Assembly (NCBI GenBank): GCA_902622545.1
Contig: CACNQD010000002.1
Location: 247,063-311,062, forward strand
Reading direction: 5' to 3'
Length of the DNA: 64,000 bases
Origin: an uncultured Pelagibacteraceae bacterium
GTDB taxonomy: Bacteria > Pseudomonadota > Alphaproteobacteria > Pelagibacterales > Pelagibacteraceae
Shown here: positions 26,105 to 35,202 of the stretch, in pieces
How positions within the stretch are numbered: the first letter of the stretch is position 1
Layout of the letters: the number at the start of each line of letters is the position of its first letter
The notes under the pieces: model-generated
Databases searched by the model: none
What the model was told of the DNA's origin: nothing
The model's input: the letters and a program-made list of their open reading frames with translations, nothing else
Position numbers and translations under genes: made by a program

Positions 26105-26952
26105 TGTCAAAAAACCTAATCTCAACTCATGCGAAATCATTTAGTTGGGCAGGTTTTTTTTTAGCGAAACAGACCTTCGAAAATGGATCGAGTCTCTATG
26201 ATTTTTGTAGAACCTTAGATGACATAGTAGATGAAAACACGTCTTTGGATTCCAAAAAAAAAAAATTTAATAAAATTAAAAAAGATTTCATTGAAAGAAA
26301 CTTAGAAAATATTTTGATTAAAAATATTTACAATCTTATTAAGAAATTCAATATTTCAGAAAAAATAGTTCTGGATCTTTTTGACGGTATTGAGTCTGAT
26401 ATTAGAGAAAGTATTGAATTTAAAACAAAGCAGGAGCTACTTGTATATTCATACAGAGTTGCTGGTACAGTGGGAATAATGATGGCAAAAATACTAAAAG
26501 TAGATTCAAAAATTGCACTTAGATCCGCTGTAGATCTTGGTATAGCAATGCAGTTAACTAATATAGCAAGAGACGTTGTAGAAGATAGTGGTAGAAATAG
26601 AAAATATATAGGTCATGATTTTATAAAAATTAAAGAGACATTAGCTATAGCTGAACTATTTTATAAAAGCTCTTTTAAATCTATAAAAGAGATTCCTCTG
26701 ATAAATAGATTTGCAATTTTGGTTGCACGTAGAGTTTATAGAGAAATTGGAAATAATATATTAAGAAAAAAAGATTTAGAAAATTATAATAAATCAGGAA
26801 AAATTTTTGTTAATAAAATTGGCAAAATAAAACAGACAATATTTAGTATATTTGATCTATTTATATTAATATTCTCTAAATCAGATATTCATTTAACTAA
26901 TGAAGAACATATGGAAATTGGTAAGGAAATTAATTTGAATGAAAGATTTTGA
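26104..26952 (+). CDS. crtB: Phytoene synthase
   Basis: Joins two GGPP molecules to phytoene, the first committed carotenoid step. It belongs to the squalene/phytoene synthase family. The two aspartate-rich motifs are DDIVDE (residues about 39-44) and NIARDVVEDSGRNRKYI (about 152-168). The N-terminal SKSFSWAGFFL-like start (here AKSFSWAGFFLA) is typical. Length 282 aa is at the short end. It overlaps crtY by 14 bp. Confidence 0.94.
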   Translation: MSKNLISTHAKSFSWAGFFLAKQTFENGSSLYDFCRTLDDIVDENTSLDSKKKKFNKIKKDFIERNLENILIKNIYNLIKKFNISEKIVLDLFDGIESDIRESIEFKTKQELLVYSYRVAGTVGIMMAKILKVDSKIALRSAVDLGIAMQLTNIARDVVEDSGRNRKYIGHDFIKIKETLAIAELFYKSSFKSIKEIPLINRFAILVARRVYREIGNNILRKKDLENYNKSGKIFVNKIGKIKQTIFSIFDLFILIFSKSDIHLTNEEHMEIGKEINLNERF

Positions 26953-28003
26953 TTACATTATTATTGGAGGTGGATGCGCTGGCTTATCTCTGGCTTATGA
27001 ATTAGATGCTAAAAACAAGTTGAAAGATAAGACTCTTGCTATAATAGAAACTAGGGGTGACTATAAAAGAGATAAGACTTGGTCATTTTGGAAGGTTATG
27101 GATCATAATTTTGAGGATTGTGTTATCAAAAGTTGGGATAATTTTTCAGTAAATACAGAAACAGGCCATTACGAAGTTAAAAATAAAAACTACCCTTATC
27201 AAACTATTGATAGCGGCCTTTTTTACGAAAAAATTCTTAAGCAAATAAGTTTAAATAAAAATATAAAATTTTACAAAAATACTGAGAACCTTAACATTCA
27301 AAACTCTATAATATTTAATAGCATTCCACCTAAAAGTAATAGTGAGTTAAACCTTTGGCAACACTTTAAAGGTGTGGAAATAAAAACAGAAAAAAATATT
27401 TTTGATGATGAAATTTTTAATTTAATGGATTTTAATTGTGATCAAAGAAAAAATGTTCATTTTTTTTACACTCTTCCTTTTGCAAAAAATAAGGCATTAA
27501 TTGAAACAACCTGGCTGTCTAAGCTTAACAACAATTCCTTAAATGATTACGATACTCAGCTTCAAGATTATATTAAAAATATTTTGAAGATTAAAAATTA
27601 TGAAATTAGATACAAAGAGCAAGGAGCAATACCGTTGTTTTTTCCAAAATCTGAAAAAAAGAATAATACAATTAATATAGGATCTGCTGGTGGTATGACA
27701 AGATTAAGTACAGGATATACCTTTTTAAATATTCAAGATCATTCTAGGTATATTGTTAATCAAATAGAAAATATTAAAAATGCAAAAATTTATGGTATCG
27801 GAAGGAAATATCAATTTTTAGATAAAATTTTTTTAAAAGTTTTAAGTAAATACCCAGAAAAAATGCCAAGTATATTTTTTAATATGTTTCAAGCACCTTC
27901 AAAATCGGTAATTAAATTTTTGTCGAATAAAAGTAATATTTTAGATGACTTAACAGTAATTCTTAAAATGCCAAAATGGTTATTTATAAAAAATATTTTT
28001 TAA
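26939..28003 (+). CDS. crtY: Lycopene beta-cyclase (CrtY type)
   Basis: Closes both ends of lycopene to beta-carotene. The N-terminal flavin-binding motif DYIIIGGGCAGLSLAYEL is followed by DKTWSFW, and later come FFYTLPFAKNKALIETTW and the GSAGGMTRLSTGYTF region, all as in CrtY. Length of 354 aa is somewhat short but complete. It overlaps crtB by 14 bp and lies 4 bp before blh. The combination with blh shows that the end product is retinal rather than a light-harvesting carotenoid. Confidence 0.92.
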   Translation: MKDFDYIIIGGGCAGLSLAYELDAKNKLKDKTLAIIETRGDYKRDKTWSFWKVMDHNFEDCVIKSWDNFSVNTETGHYEVKNKNYPYQTIDSGLFYEKILKQISLNKNIKFYKNTENLNIQNSIIFNSIPPKSNSELNLWQHFKGVEIKTEKNIFDDEIFNLMDFNCDQRKNVHFFYTLPFAKNKALIETTWLSKLNNNSLNDYDTQLQDYIKNILKIKNYEIRYKEQGAIPLFFPKSEKKNNTINIGSAGGMTRLSTGYTFLNIQDHSRYIVNQIENIKNAKIYGIGRKYQFLDKIFLKVLSKYPEKMPSIFFNMFQAPSKSVIKFLSNKSNILDDLTVILKMPKWLFIKNIF

Positions 28004-28007
28004 TGTG

Positions 28008-28907
28008 ATGAATAAGATTAATTATTATCATTCTTTAATTTTCTTTAATTTATGTATTTTTTTGTCAGCATTTGAATTTTTAAGAAATGATGATCCTTTA
28101 ATTATTTGCTTATTTTTAATATTGAGTTTGGGTATATCACATGGTGCGCTTGATCATCTTAAAGGTACAAAACTTCTAAAAATTTATAACTATAGGTCCA
28201 CCTTATTATTCTATGTTTTATATATTTTTGTCGGATTGTCTGTAATTATATTTTGGCTTATATTCCCAAAATTAATATTGATTTTATTTTTGATAGTGGC
28301 AAGCTATCATTTTGGTAAAGAGGATTCAGAATTCATTAACAGCTCGTCTAATTTTGAATTGATATATTTCTTAAAGGGGTGTGTGATTATTGTGGCTCCA
28401 CTAATTTTCCATAAATCCGAGACACTAGCTATTTTTGAGTATTTAAATTTTGAAATTTCTGAAAGTTTTTTGATAACTAATGTCTTTCTTTGGTCAATTT
28501 TAATATTAAGTTTTATTGCAAACATTTTAATCTCATTGAACAAAAATTTTGAGATAAAGTCTCTACTACTTATGGACTATATCTCAATTTTAATTTTGAA
28601 TTTCTTTTTAAATCCTTTGTTGGCTTTTACAATTTATTTTTGTTTTTTGCATTCAACTAGACATTCATTTAAACTGTCTAACGAACTTAATAAAAAATCA
28701 TTAATAGAGGGTTTGAAAAAATTCACTTTAAAAGCAATACCTTTAACAATTTTAACTGCTATTTTATTTATAATATCTTTAATTATTTTAAAAAATTATT
28801 ATGTACTGGATAATGCTGTATCGAAAATTATATTTATTGGTTTGGCGTCTTTAACCTTTCCGCATATATTACTTGAATATCTTTTAGAAAAAAATGAGAA
28901 AAAATGA
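28008..28907 (+). CDS. blh: Beta-carotene 15,15'-dioxygenase (Brp/Blh)
   Basis: Membrane enzyme that splits beta-carotene into two retinal molecules, the chromophore of rhodopsins. It is polytopic with about eight hydrophobic segments. Conserved histidines, likely iron ligands, are in GISHGALDHLKG, ASYHFGKEDSEF and FLHSTRHSF. Length of 299 aa is usual. I chose ATG 28008 over the upstream GTG 28005. It overlaps ispH by 14 bp. A proteorhodopsin gene is not in this window and must lie elsewhere if the cell uses one. Confidence 0.92.
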   Translation: MNKINYYHSLIFFNLCIFLSAFEFLRNDDPLIICLFLILSLGISHGALDHLKGTKLLKIYNYRSTLLFYVLYIFVGLSVIIFWLIFPKLILILFLIVASYHFGKEDSEFINSSSNFELIYFLKGCVIIVAPLIFHKSETLAIFEYLNFEISESFLITNVFLWSILILSFIANILISLNKNFEIKSLLLMDYISILILNFFLNPLLAFTIYFCFLHSTRHSFKLSNELNKKSLIEGLKKFTLKAIPLTILTAILFIISLIILKNYYVLDNAVSKIIFIGLASLTFPHILLEYLLEKNEKK

Positions 28908-29838
28908 ATTAAAAATTTATTTAGCATCTCCAAGAGGCTTCTGTGCGGGAGTAGATAGAGCAATTGAAATAGTAAAAAAAAGTATTTATAAATTTGGTTC
29001 CCCTGTATACGTAAGGCACGAGATTGTTCATAATAAACATGTTGTTGAAAGTTTAAAAAAAATCGGTGCAATTTTTGTTGAAGAGATTAGCGAAATTAAA
29101 GATAAATCTAGACCTGTGATATTTTCTGCACACGGGGTCCCTAAAAAAGTTCCAAAAGAAGCAGAGGAATTAAATATGAAATATATTGATGCAACTTGTC
29201 CGTTGGTGTCAAAGGTTCATAGAGAAGCAGAAAATATGTATAAAAATGGATATCATATAATATTAATTGGCCACAAGGGACACCCAGAAGTAATTGGAAC
29301 GATGGGTCAAATTCCAGAAAATGGTATTACGCTTATTGAAACAGTAGAAGACGTAAAAAAAATCATTTTTAAAAAAGATGAAAAGTTAGCATTTATTACA
29401 CAAACTACCTTATCTGTGGATGATACAAAAGAAATAATAGAGTGTTTAAAGAAAAGGTTTCCAAAAATTAATGAACCAAAAAAAGAAGATATTTGTTATG
29501 CTACCACAAATAGACAGGCTGCAGTAAAAAAAATTGCTAAGCTTTGTGACATGTTTTTTGTAATTGGTAGTAGAAATTCATCTAACTCAAAAAGGTTAGT
29601 TGAAGTTGCCTGTAAAGCGGGATGCAACGAATCTAAATTAATTCATTCAGAGAGTGAAATACCATTAGATAAAATCGGCAAATGTAAAACTATCGGTATT
29701 TCCTCAGGAGCATCGGCGCCTGAAATTATTGTGCAAGACTTTATAAGTAAGATAAAAGAAAAATACGAGGTTCAGATCGAAGAAGTTGAGATTGTAAAAG
29801 AAAATGTATTTTTTAAGATCCCCGGTATGCTAAATTAA
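28894..29838 (+). CDS. ispH: 4-hydroxy-3-methylbut-2-enyl diphosphate reductase
   Basis: Last enzyme of the MEP pathway, making IPP and DMAPP through an iron-sulfur cluster. Cluster cysteines are in PRGFCAGVDRA, DATCPLVSKVH and the later AGCNES region; the HGVPK and GHKGHPEV motifs are also clear. Length of 314 aa is normal. It overlaps blh by 14 bp, so isoprenoid precursor supply is physically linked to carotenoid and retinal synthesis. Together with thrB and rnhA it forms a block seen in other Alphaproteobacteria. Confidence 0.96.
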   Translation: MRKNELKIYLASPRGFCAGVDRAIEIVKKSIYKFGSPVYVRHEIVHNKHVVESLKKIGAIFVEEISEIKDKSRPVIFSAHGVPKKVPKEAEELNMKYIDATCPLVSKVHREAENMYKNGYHIILIGHKGHPEVIGTMGQIPENGITLIETVEDVKKIIFKKDEKLAFITQTTLSVDDTKEIIECLKKRFPKINEPKKEDICYATTNRQAAVKKIAKLCDMFFVIGSRNSSNSKRLVEVACKAGCNESKLIHSESEIPLDKIGKCKTIGISSGASAPEIIVQDFISKIKEKYEVQIEEVEIVKENVFFKIPGMLN

Positions 29839-30809
29839 TGGCTGTTTTTACCAAAATAAATAAAAGAGATATATTTAATATTCAAAATTTTTTTAACATC
29901 GGAAAAATTATTAGTTACAGTGGAATAAAAGAAGGAATAGAAAATACAAATTATCTTATTTCCACTAAAAGACAAAAGTTTATTTTAACTATATTTGAAA
30001 AAAGAGTTAAAAAAGAAGATCTACCATTTTTTATGAAACTAATGGATAAATTATCAAATTTAAAAATTAAATGTCCTAGTCCACTTAAAAGTAAAAAGGG
30101 GAATTATTTATTTAACTTAAAGTCTAAAAAAGCTTGCCTAGTCAGTTTTTTAAAAGGTAAAGATAAAAAAAAATTAAAAAAAAAAGATTTATACGTGATA
30201 GGTCAAAATATCGGTAAAATGCACAAAGCCTCAAGAAAAATTAGATTATACAGGAAAAATTCTTTTTCCCCTCTTAAACTTAAAAATTTATTAGATAGTA
30301 TAAATAAAAATAAAATTAATAAACTTTCAAAAAATTTAGTTTCAGAAATGCAAAATACATTCGTTGAAATTAAACAAGGATGGCCAAAATCATTGCCCAA
30401 AAACATAATACATGGTGATCTATTTATAGATAATATATTTTTTCATAAAGGAAAATTTTTAGGGTTTATCGATTTTTATTTTTCATCAAATGATTTTGAA
30501 GCATATGAATTAGCTACATGCATAAACGCCTTATGTTTCAATAAAAGAAAAAAAACTTTTTCCTATGACAAAGATAAAACTTTACAATTAATTAAGGGTT
30601 ACGAAACGATAAGAAAATTACAAAAAAAAGAGAAAGATTGTTTAAATATACTTTGTAAAGGATCTGCACTTAGATATCTCGCTACTAGATCGTATGATTA
30701 TATAAACACTCCAAAATCAGCAATTATAAAAAAAAAGGATCCAAGAGAATATATTCAAAAATTAGCTTTTCATAAAAAAATTAATTCTTTTAGCTCTTAT
30801 ATTAAATAA
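29838..30809 (+). CDS. thrB: Homoserine kinase (ThrB type II, APH fold)
   Basis: Phosphorylates homoserine on the way to threonine. It belongs to the aminoglycoside-phosphotransferase-like homoserine kinases rather than the GHMP type. The N-terminal GIKEGIENTNYLIST and the kinase motifs NIIHGDLFIDNIFF (Brenner motif) and GFIDFYFSSNDFEAYELA are visible. Length of 323 aa is standard. It shares one base with both ispH and rnhA. Threonine synthase (thrC) is encoded 0.9 kb away on the opposite strand. Confidence 0.93.
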   Translation: MAVFTKINKRDIFNIQNFFNIGKIISYSGIKEGIENTNYLISTKRQKFILTIFEKRVKKEDLPFFMKLMDKLSNLKIKCPSPLKSKKGNYLFNLKSKKACLVSFLKGKDKKKLKKKDLYVIGQNIGKMHKASRKIRLYRKNSFSPLKLKNLLDSINKNKINKLSKNLVSEMQNTFVEIKQGWPKSLPKNIIHGDLFIDNIFFHKGKFLGFIDFYFSSNDFEAYELATCINALCFNKRKKTFSYDKDKTLQLIKGYETIRKLQKKEKDCLNILCKGSALRYLATRSYDYINTPKSAIIKKKDPREYIQKLAFHKKINSFSSYIK

Positions 30810-31231
30810 TGATTAAAATTTATACAGATGGTTCGTGCATTGGAAATCCTGGGAAGGGCGGCTGGGCTGCAATAATTTTTAAGAATAATGTAAAAAAAAT
30901 TTTAAAAGGTTCAAAAGATATAACAACAAACAATCAAATGGAACTCACAGCTACAATAAAAGCATTAGAATATATTGGTACGAAAGATAAAATTCAAATT
31001 TATACAGACTCTAAATATGTAAAGCAGGGAATAACTGAATGGATAACAAAATGGAAGATTAATGGGTGGAAAACATCGAAAAAAGAAGAGGTTAAAAATA
31101 AAGATTTGTGGCTTGAATTAGATAATTTAACTTCTAAAAATTCTATAGAATGGGTTTGGGTTAAAGCTCACTCAGATAATGATTTGAATAATGAAGTTGA
31201 TTTATTAGCTAAAAAAGAAGCTGGCCTATAA
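30809..31231 (+). CDS. rnhA: Ribonuclease HI
   Basis: Degrades the RNA strand of RNA-DNA hybrids. The catalytic acidic residues are visible in IYTDGSCIGNPGKGGWA (first Asp), NNQMELTATIKAL (Glu), IYTDSKYV (Asp) and the C-terminal NNEVDLLAKK (Asp), with the VKAHSD histidine loop. Length 140 aa is typical. It is the end of the long plus-strand run and overlaps the convergent peroxiredoxin by 6 bp. Confidence 0.95.
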   Translation: MIKIYTDGSCIGNPGKGGWAAIIFKNNVKKILKGSKDITTNNQMELTATIKALEYIGTKDKIQIYTDSKYVKQGITEWITKWKINGWKTSKKEEVKNKDLWLELDNLTSKNSIEWVWVKAHSDNDLNNEVDLLAKKEAGL

Positions 31232-31711
31232 TAATTTGAAAAAATTCTCAGCACTTGAGATATCGCAAACTCCGGTCTTTTTTTCTTCTTGAATTGTTAA
31301 AACATTTAAATTGTCAATTAGCATGGTATATCTATTTGACCTTAAACCAAGTCCTCTCCCCGACTTATCAACTTCTGCACCTATTGACTTTGTAAAATTT
31401 AGAAAAGGATCAGCTAACATCATAATATTGTTTTCAACCTTATTTATTTTGCCCCATGCATTCATTACAAATGGATCATTTGCTGCAATACAAAAAATCT
31501 GATCAACTCCTTTCTCATAAAATTTTTTTGAAAAATTAATAAAACTTGGTAAGTGTTTTGCGGAACAAACTGAAGTAAACGCTCCTGGCATTCCTAATAA
31601 AATAATTTTTTTTTTTGAAAATAAACTGTGAATTTTAATCTTGACCGGATCTTCATTAATGAGTTGAAAAACTTCACTATCTGGAAGTTTTTCGTTAATT
31701 TTTATTTTCAT
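31226..31711 (-). CDS. Peroxiredoxin, Prx5 type
   Basis: Thiol peroxidase reducing hydrogen peroxide and organic peroxides. The Prx5 pattern is MPGAFTSVCSAKHLPSF, with the peroxidatic cysteine in the SVCS position. A second cysteine near the C-terminus (TGVCDISSAE) could act as resolving cysteine. The DPFVMNAWGK motif is also typical. Length of 161 aa is normal. The start lies 17 bp inside the end of thrC, so it is translationally coupled to it, at the tail of the oxidase operon. Confidence 0.9.
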   Translation of the reverse strand: MKIKINEKLPDSEVFQLINEDPVKIKIHSLFSKKKIILLGMPGAFTSVCSAKHLPSFINFSKKFYEKGVDQIFCIAANDPFVMNAWGKINKVENNIMMLADPFLNFTKSIGAEVDKSGRGLGLRSNRYTMLIDNLNVLTIQEEKKTGVCDISSAENFFKLL

Positions 31712-33080
31712 CTATCTTTTTTAAAATATAATTTTTTAATTGATCTAAGCTATTTTCTAAAATTTCAAATTTTTCTTTTTCTTTTAATACATTTCTTAAT
31801 TCTTGGGGAAGTTCTTCATTTTTTCCTAGTGCATTTTCGATAGCTTCTGGAAATTTACTAGGATGTGCAGTCGATAAGATTACGCAGCTATTGTCTTGTT
31901 TAAGTTTTTTTGCAACTCCATAACCTATAGCTGTATGTGGATCTAAAACTATATTATGATTTTTAAATACTTCCTTTATTTCATTTATTGTTTCATCCTC
32001 GCTGAGTTTTTCGGATAAAAAGTCTTTATTAATTTTATTTAAAGAAGTTTCATCTAATTTGTAATTATTCTCTTTTACCTTGGCCATTATATTTTTTGTT
32101 TTGTCTGAATTACGTCCTTGTATCTCAAATATAAGTCTCTCAAAATTACTAGCAAGTTGTATATCCATGCTAGGTGAAAAAGTTTCAGAAACTTTTTTTG
32201 ACGTGTAATCACCTTTAGAAATAGCTCTGTGCAATATATCGTTCTGATTGGTTGCAACAATTAATTTATCTATCGGTAAACCCATTTTTTTCGCAAGATA
32301 TCCTGCGTAAATATCTCCGAAGTTTCCTGTGGGAACAGAAAAATTTAATTTTTTAGATTTTAATGAGAAGAAACAAAAAAAATAATATACTGTCTGTGCT
32401 ACTATCCTAGCCCAATTTATTGAATTAACGCCAGACATATTAATCTTTTTTGAGAAATTTTGGTCAACAAACATTGCTTTAACTAAGTTTTGACAATCAT
32501 CAAAATTACCTTCTATGGCTATATTAAAAACATTTTTTTCTTTAACAGTGCTCATTATTCTTCTTTGAACCGATGATATTCGATTATGTGGATGAAGAAC
32601 AAAAATATTAAGATTTTTTTTACCTTTTATCGCGTCTATTGCAGCTGCTCCAGTGTCGCCAGATGTTGCAACTATTATATTTATAAAGTTTTCATTTTTT
32701 GACAGATAATATTCATAAAAATTACCAATTAATTGCATAGCAATATCTTTAAAAGCTAATGTTGGGCCATGAAATAATTCTAGTATATTGAAATTTCCAA
32801 CTTTTCTTAATTTAACAACTTCTTCTGATCTGAAAGATGAGTAAGATTTTTTTACTAATTCATATAAATTATCTTTTTCAATGAAATCTCCAGTAAATTT
32901 GTGAACAATTTCAGTAGCAAGCTCATAATAACTCATGCTTTGTAGTTTTGATAAATCTTTTTCATCAAATTTATAATCTTTCTCTGGTAAAAAAAGTCCA
33001 CCATCATCAGCCAGGCCTTTAATAAAGACACTTTCAAAAGGTAAACTTTCTGAGCTACTTCTTGTGCTTATATATTTCAT
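31695..33080 (-). CDS. thrC: Threonine synthase
   Basis: PLP enzyme that converts O-phosphohomoserine to threonine. The N-terminal YISTRSSSESLPFESV start and the PLP lysine in GPTLAFKDIAMQ are clear, as are the VATSGDTGAAAIDA phosphate loop and the VPTGNFGDIYAGY motif. Length of 461 aa is the usual long form. I chose ATG 33080, which overlaps the surf1 stop by one base; an in-frame TTG lies one codon upstream. It follows surf1 at the end of the cytochrome oxidase operon, a common alphaproteobacterial position. Confidence 0.96.
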   Translation of the reverse strand: MKYISTRSSSESLPFESVFIKGLADDGGLFLPEKDYKFDEKDLSKLQSMSYYELATEIVHKFTGDFIEKDNLYELVKKSYSSFRSEEVVKLRKVGNFNILELFHGPTLAFKDIAMQLIGNFYEYYLSKNENFINIIVATSGDTGAAAIDAIKGKKNLNIFVLHPHNRISSVQRRIMSTVKEKNVFNIAIEGNFDDCQNLVKAMFVDQNFSKKINMSGVNSINWARIVAQTVYYFFCFFSLKSKKLNFSVPTGNFGDIYAGYLAKKMGLPIDKLIVATNQNDILHRAISKGDYTSKKVSETFSPSMDIQLASNFERLIFEIQGRNSDKTKNIMAKVKENNYKLDETSLNKINKDFLSEKLSEDETINEIKEVFKNHNIVLDPHTAIGYGVAKKLKQDNSCVILSTAHPSKFPEAIENALGKNEELPQELRNVLKEKEKFEILENSLDQLKNYILKKIDENKN

Positions 33081-33736
33081 CAATAATTTTTTTTCCTAAA
33101 ATACAAATATATTAAAAAAATTGAAATCGCTAATGAAAACCATGTCAGTGCATATTTTAAGTGATTATTGGAAATATTTGCTGTTATATTTTTTTGAAGA
33201 GGGTAATTTTTATCGTTAACTCTATTATTTAAATAAATTATATAATTAGGAAATATTTTTCCTGTAAATTTATTTAAATCTTCATCATTTAGTGTAAACC
33301 AATAATTATTCTCTAAATCGTTTTCAGGCTTAAAATAATTGAATTTAGATTTTTCTTTTAATATTGCTGTAAAATTTTTATCGTTCAATTGAAATTTTTT
33401 ACCTTTTTGATTTCTTGGTATCCATCCACGATTAACTAAAAATAATTTATTGTTTATTATAATCGGATTAATTAAATCAAAACCCGGGGCTCCTTTTTCA
33501 TTTAAACTATAAAGATAAATCTGATTACTATAGTCAATTTTACCTACAAATTTTATACTTCTAAAATTTGTTAAATTTGCGCCATTAAATTCAGATGGTT
33601 CACTATCTAATGACTGATTAATTTGTTTTATTAATGTTAACTTCCAATCAAGTCTTATCATTTGCCAAACGCCCAATGATAAAAATATTAATATGAAAAA
33701 ATATACAAATAATGAAAATGCTAATTTATTTTTCAA
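33080..33736 (-). CDS. surf1: SURF1-family cytochrome oxidase assembly protein
   Basis: Inner-membrane assembly factor of heme-copper oxidases, involved in heme a placement in subunit I. One helix at each end: about residues 7-24 and 194-212. Between them lie the conserved LGVWQMIRLDWK, the GAPGFDLINPI and the VNRGWIPRNQK motifs. Length of 218 aa is normal for the family. It sits 6 bp downstream of ctaE and overlaps thrC by one base. Confidence 0.93.
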   Translation of the reverse strand: MKNKLAFSLFVYFFILIFLSLGVWQMIRLDWKLTLIKQINQSLDSEPSEFNGANLTNFRSIKFVGKIDYSNQIYLYSLNEKGAPGFDLINPIIINNKLFLVNRGWIPRNQKGKKFQLNDKNFTAILKEKSKFNYFKPENDLENNYWFTLNDEDLNKFTGKIFPNYIIYLNNRVNDKNYPLQKNITANISNNHLKYALTWFSLAISIFLIYLYFRKKNY

Positions 33737-33742
33737 TATTGA

Positions 33743-34534
33743 TTAACTGCCCCAAATATATATTGCTGCAAATAAAAATAGCCAAACTACATCAACAAAA
33801 TGCCAATACCATGCTGCAGCTTCAAATCCGAAATGATGATCTTTATTAAAATGACCAAGTTTACCTCTCCATAAACATACTGCTAAAAATATAGTTCCAA
33901 CTAAAACATGAAAACCATGGAATCCAGTTGCCATATAAAATGTTGCACCATAAATATGACCAGAGAAATTGAAGCTTGCATGCTGATACTCATAAATTTG
34001 TAATGCAGTGAAACAGGCACCTAATATAACTGTGAGCCATAAACCTTGAATAAAACTTTTTCTATCATCTTCAAGTAAAGCATGGTGGGACCATGTTACT
34101 GTTGTACCTGACAACAATAAAACTAAAGTGTTAATTAAAGGAATGTCCCAAGGATCAAAAGTTTCAATATCTTTTGGAGGCCAAACATTGCCTACAAATT
34201 CTCCTGGAAAAAGACTTGCATCGAAATAAGCCCAAAACCACGCTACAAAAAACATCACTTCAGATGCAATAAATAATGTCATTCCATACCTATGATGAAT
34301 TTGCACCACTGGAGTATGATGTCCTTGATGTTCTGCTTCGTTAACAACATCTCTGAACCACATGAAAGCACCATAAATTAAAAGGGCAAAACCAAAAAGC
34401 ATAGCCCACATAACTTTTGAGTGAAAATAATAAACGGTACCAATAGCAGTTATTAACGTAGCGAATGAAGTATAAATTGGCCAAGGACTTGGGTCTACTA
34501 AATGATAATCGTGTTTTTGATCTTTTGCAGACAT
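33743..34534 (-). CDS. ctaE: Cytochrome c oxidase subunit III
   Basis: Third core subunit of aa3-type oxidase, with seven predicted membrane helices. The N-terminus HDYHLVDPSPWPIYTSF is diagnostic, as are the middle SEVMFFVAWFWAYF, TGFHGFHVLVGTIFL and the C-terminal AAAWYWHFVDVVWLFLF segments. Length of 263 aa is typical. It starts on the base before the ctaG stop end, with no gap. Confidence 0.97.
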   Translation of the reverse strand: MSAKDQKHDYHLVDPSPWPIYTSFATLITAIGTVYYFHSKVMWAMLFGFALLIYGAFMWFRDVVNEAEHQGHHTPVVQIHHRYGMTLFIASEVMFFVAWFWAYFDASLFPGEFVGNVWPPKDIETFDPWDIPLINTLVLLLSGTTVTWSHHALLEDDRKSFIQGLWLTVILGACFTALQIYEYQHASFNFSGHIYGATFYMATGFHGFHVLVGTIFLAVCLWRGKLGHFNKDHHFGFEAAAWYWHFVDVVWLFLFAAIYIWGS

Positions 34535-35083
34535 TTATTTTATTACCTTAGTTTGTTTATAATAATCTGATGAGAAGAAAGTATATGACAAAGTAACATC
34601 GCTTACATTCTTTGTTTTTGGATCATTTACTACTTCAGGATCAAGATAAAAAGTCATGAAATAACTTTTTTTTTCTCCAGGATTTAAAGTTTGTTTTTCA
34701 AAACAAAAGCATCCTAATTTATTAAAATAAGGACCAAATGAGGATGGAGAAACGTTATAACTTGCAACTCCGCTAGTAGGATCTTTACTGAAATTCTCAA
34801 CTAAGAAGTTTACTCTGTAAACTTTGCCTGGTTTGACATCAACTAAATTGTTTTCAGTTTTAAAGTTCCAAGATAAATCAGTTTGAACATTGGTATCCAA
34901 TCTTACAGATACAGGCTTATCTATTACGATTTTTGGTATATCCTTTGAAATTTGCGTTGTACCTCCAAAACCAGTTACACGACAAAAAAGGTCATATAAC
35001 GGAACAGCGGCAAATGACATTCCCAGCATTAGCAAAAATATTAAAGACAGTAACAGGGGAGTTAATTTTTTTTTTGATATCAT
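34535..35083 (-). CDS. ctaG: Cytochrome c oxidase assembly protein CtaG/Cox11
   Basis: Copper chaperone that delivers Cu to the CuB site of subunit I. It has one N-terminal membrane helix (about 10-28) and a periplasmic beta domain. The copper-binding motif GCFCFEKQ carries the two cysteines. The LYDLFCRVTGFGG segment after the helix is another hallmark. Length of 182 aa is usual. The start overlaps the coxF stop by 4 bp, and GAGAGGGT just upstream is a possible Shine-Dalgarno sequence inside coxF. Confidence 0.96.
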   Translation of the reverse strand: MISKKKLTPLLLSLIFLLMLGMSFAAVPLYDLFCRVTGFGGTTQISKDIPKIVIDKPVSVRLDTNVQTDLSWNFKTENNLVDVKPGKVYRVNFLVENFSKDPTSGVASYNVSPSSFGPYFNKLGCFCFEKQTLNPGEKKSYFMTFYLDPEVVNDPKTKNVSDVTLSYTFFSSDYYKQTKVIK

Positions 35084-35202
35084 ATTACCCTCTCAAATAC
35101 CCCAACATTATACAAGGTGAAAATAAACAATAAGATTATGAAAACAACAAGTCCAATTCCTGTTAAAAGATTTTTTTTTTTTACTTTTTTATCAATTTCC
35201 AT
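35080..35202 (-). CDS. coxF: CoxF-like small membrane protein of the oxidase operon
   Basis: A 40-residue reading frame between ctaB and ctaG. It has a basic N-terminus (MEIDKKVKKKNLLT), one hydrophobic helix at about residues 15-31 (GLVVFIILLFIFTLY) and a short end, NVGVFERVI. Its ATG overlaps the ctaB stop by one base (TGATG), and its stop overlaps the ctaG start by 4 bp (ATGA). Exact coupling at both ends and the matching position of small CoxF proteins in alphaproteobacterial operons support it as real. The function of CoxF is not settled. Confidence 0.82.
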   Translation of the reverse strand: MEIDKKVKKKNLLTGIGLVVFIILLFIFTLYNVGVFERVI

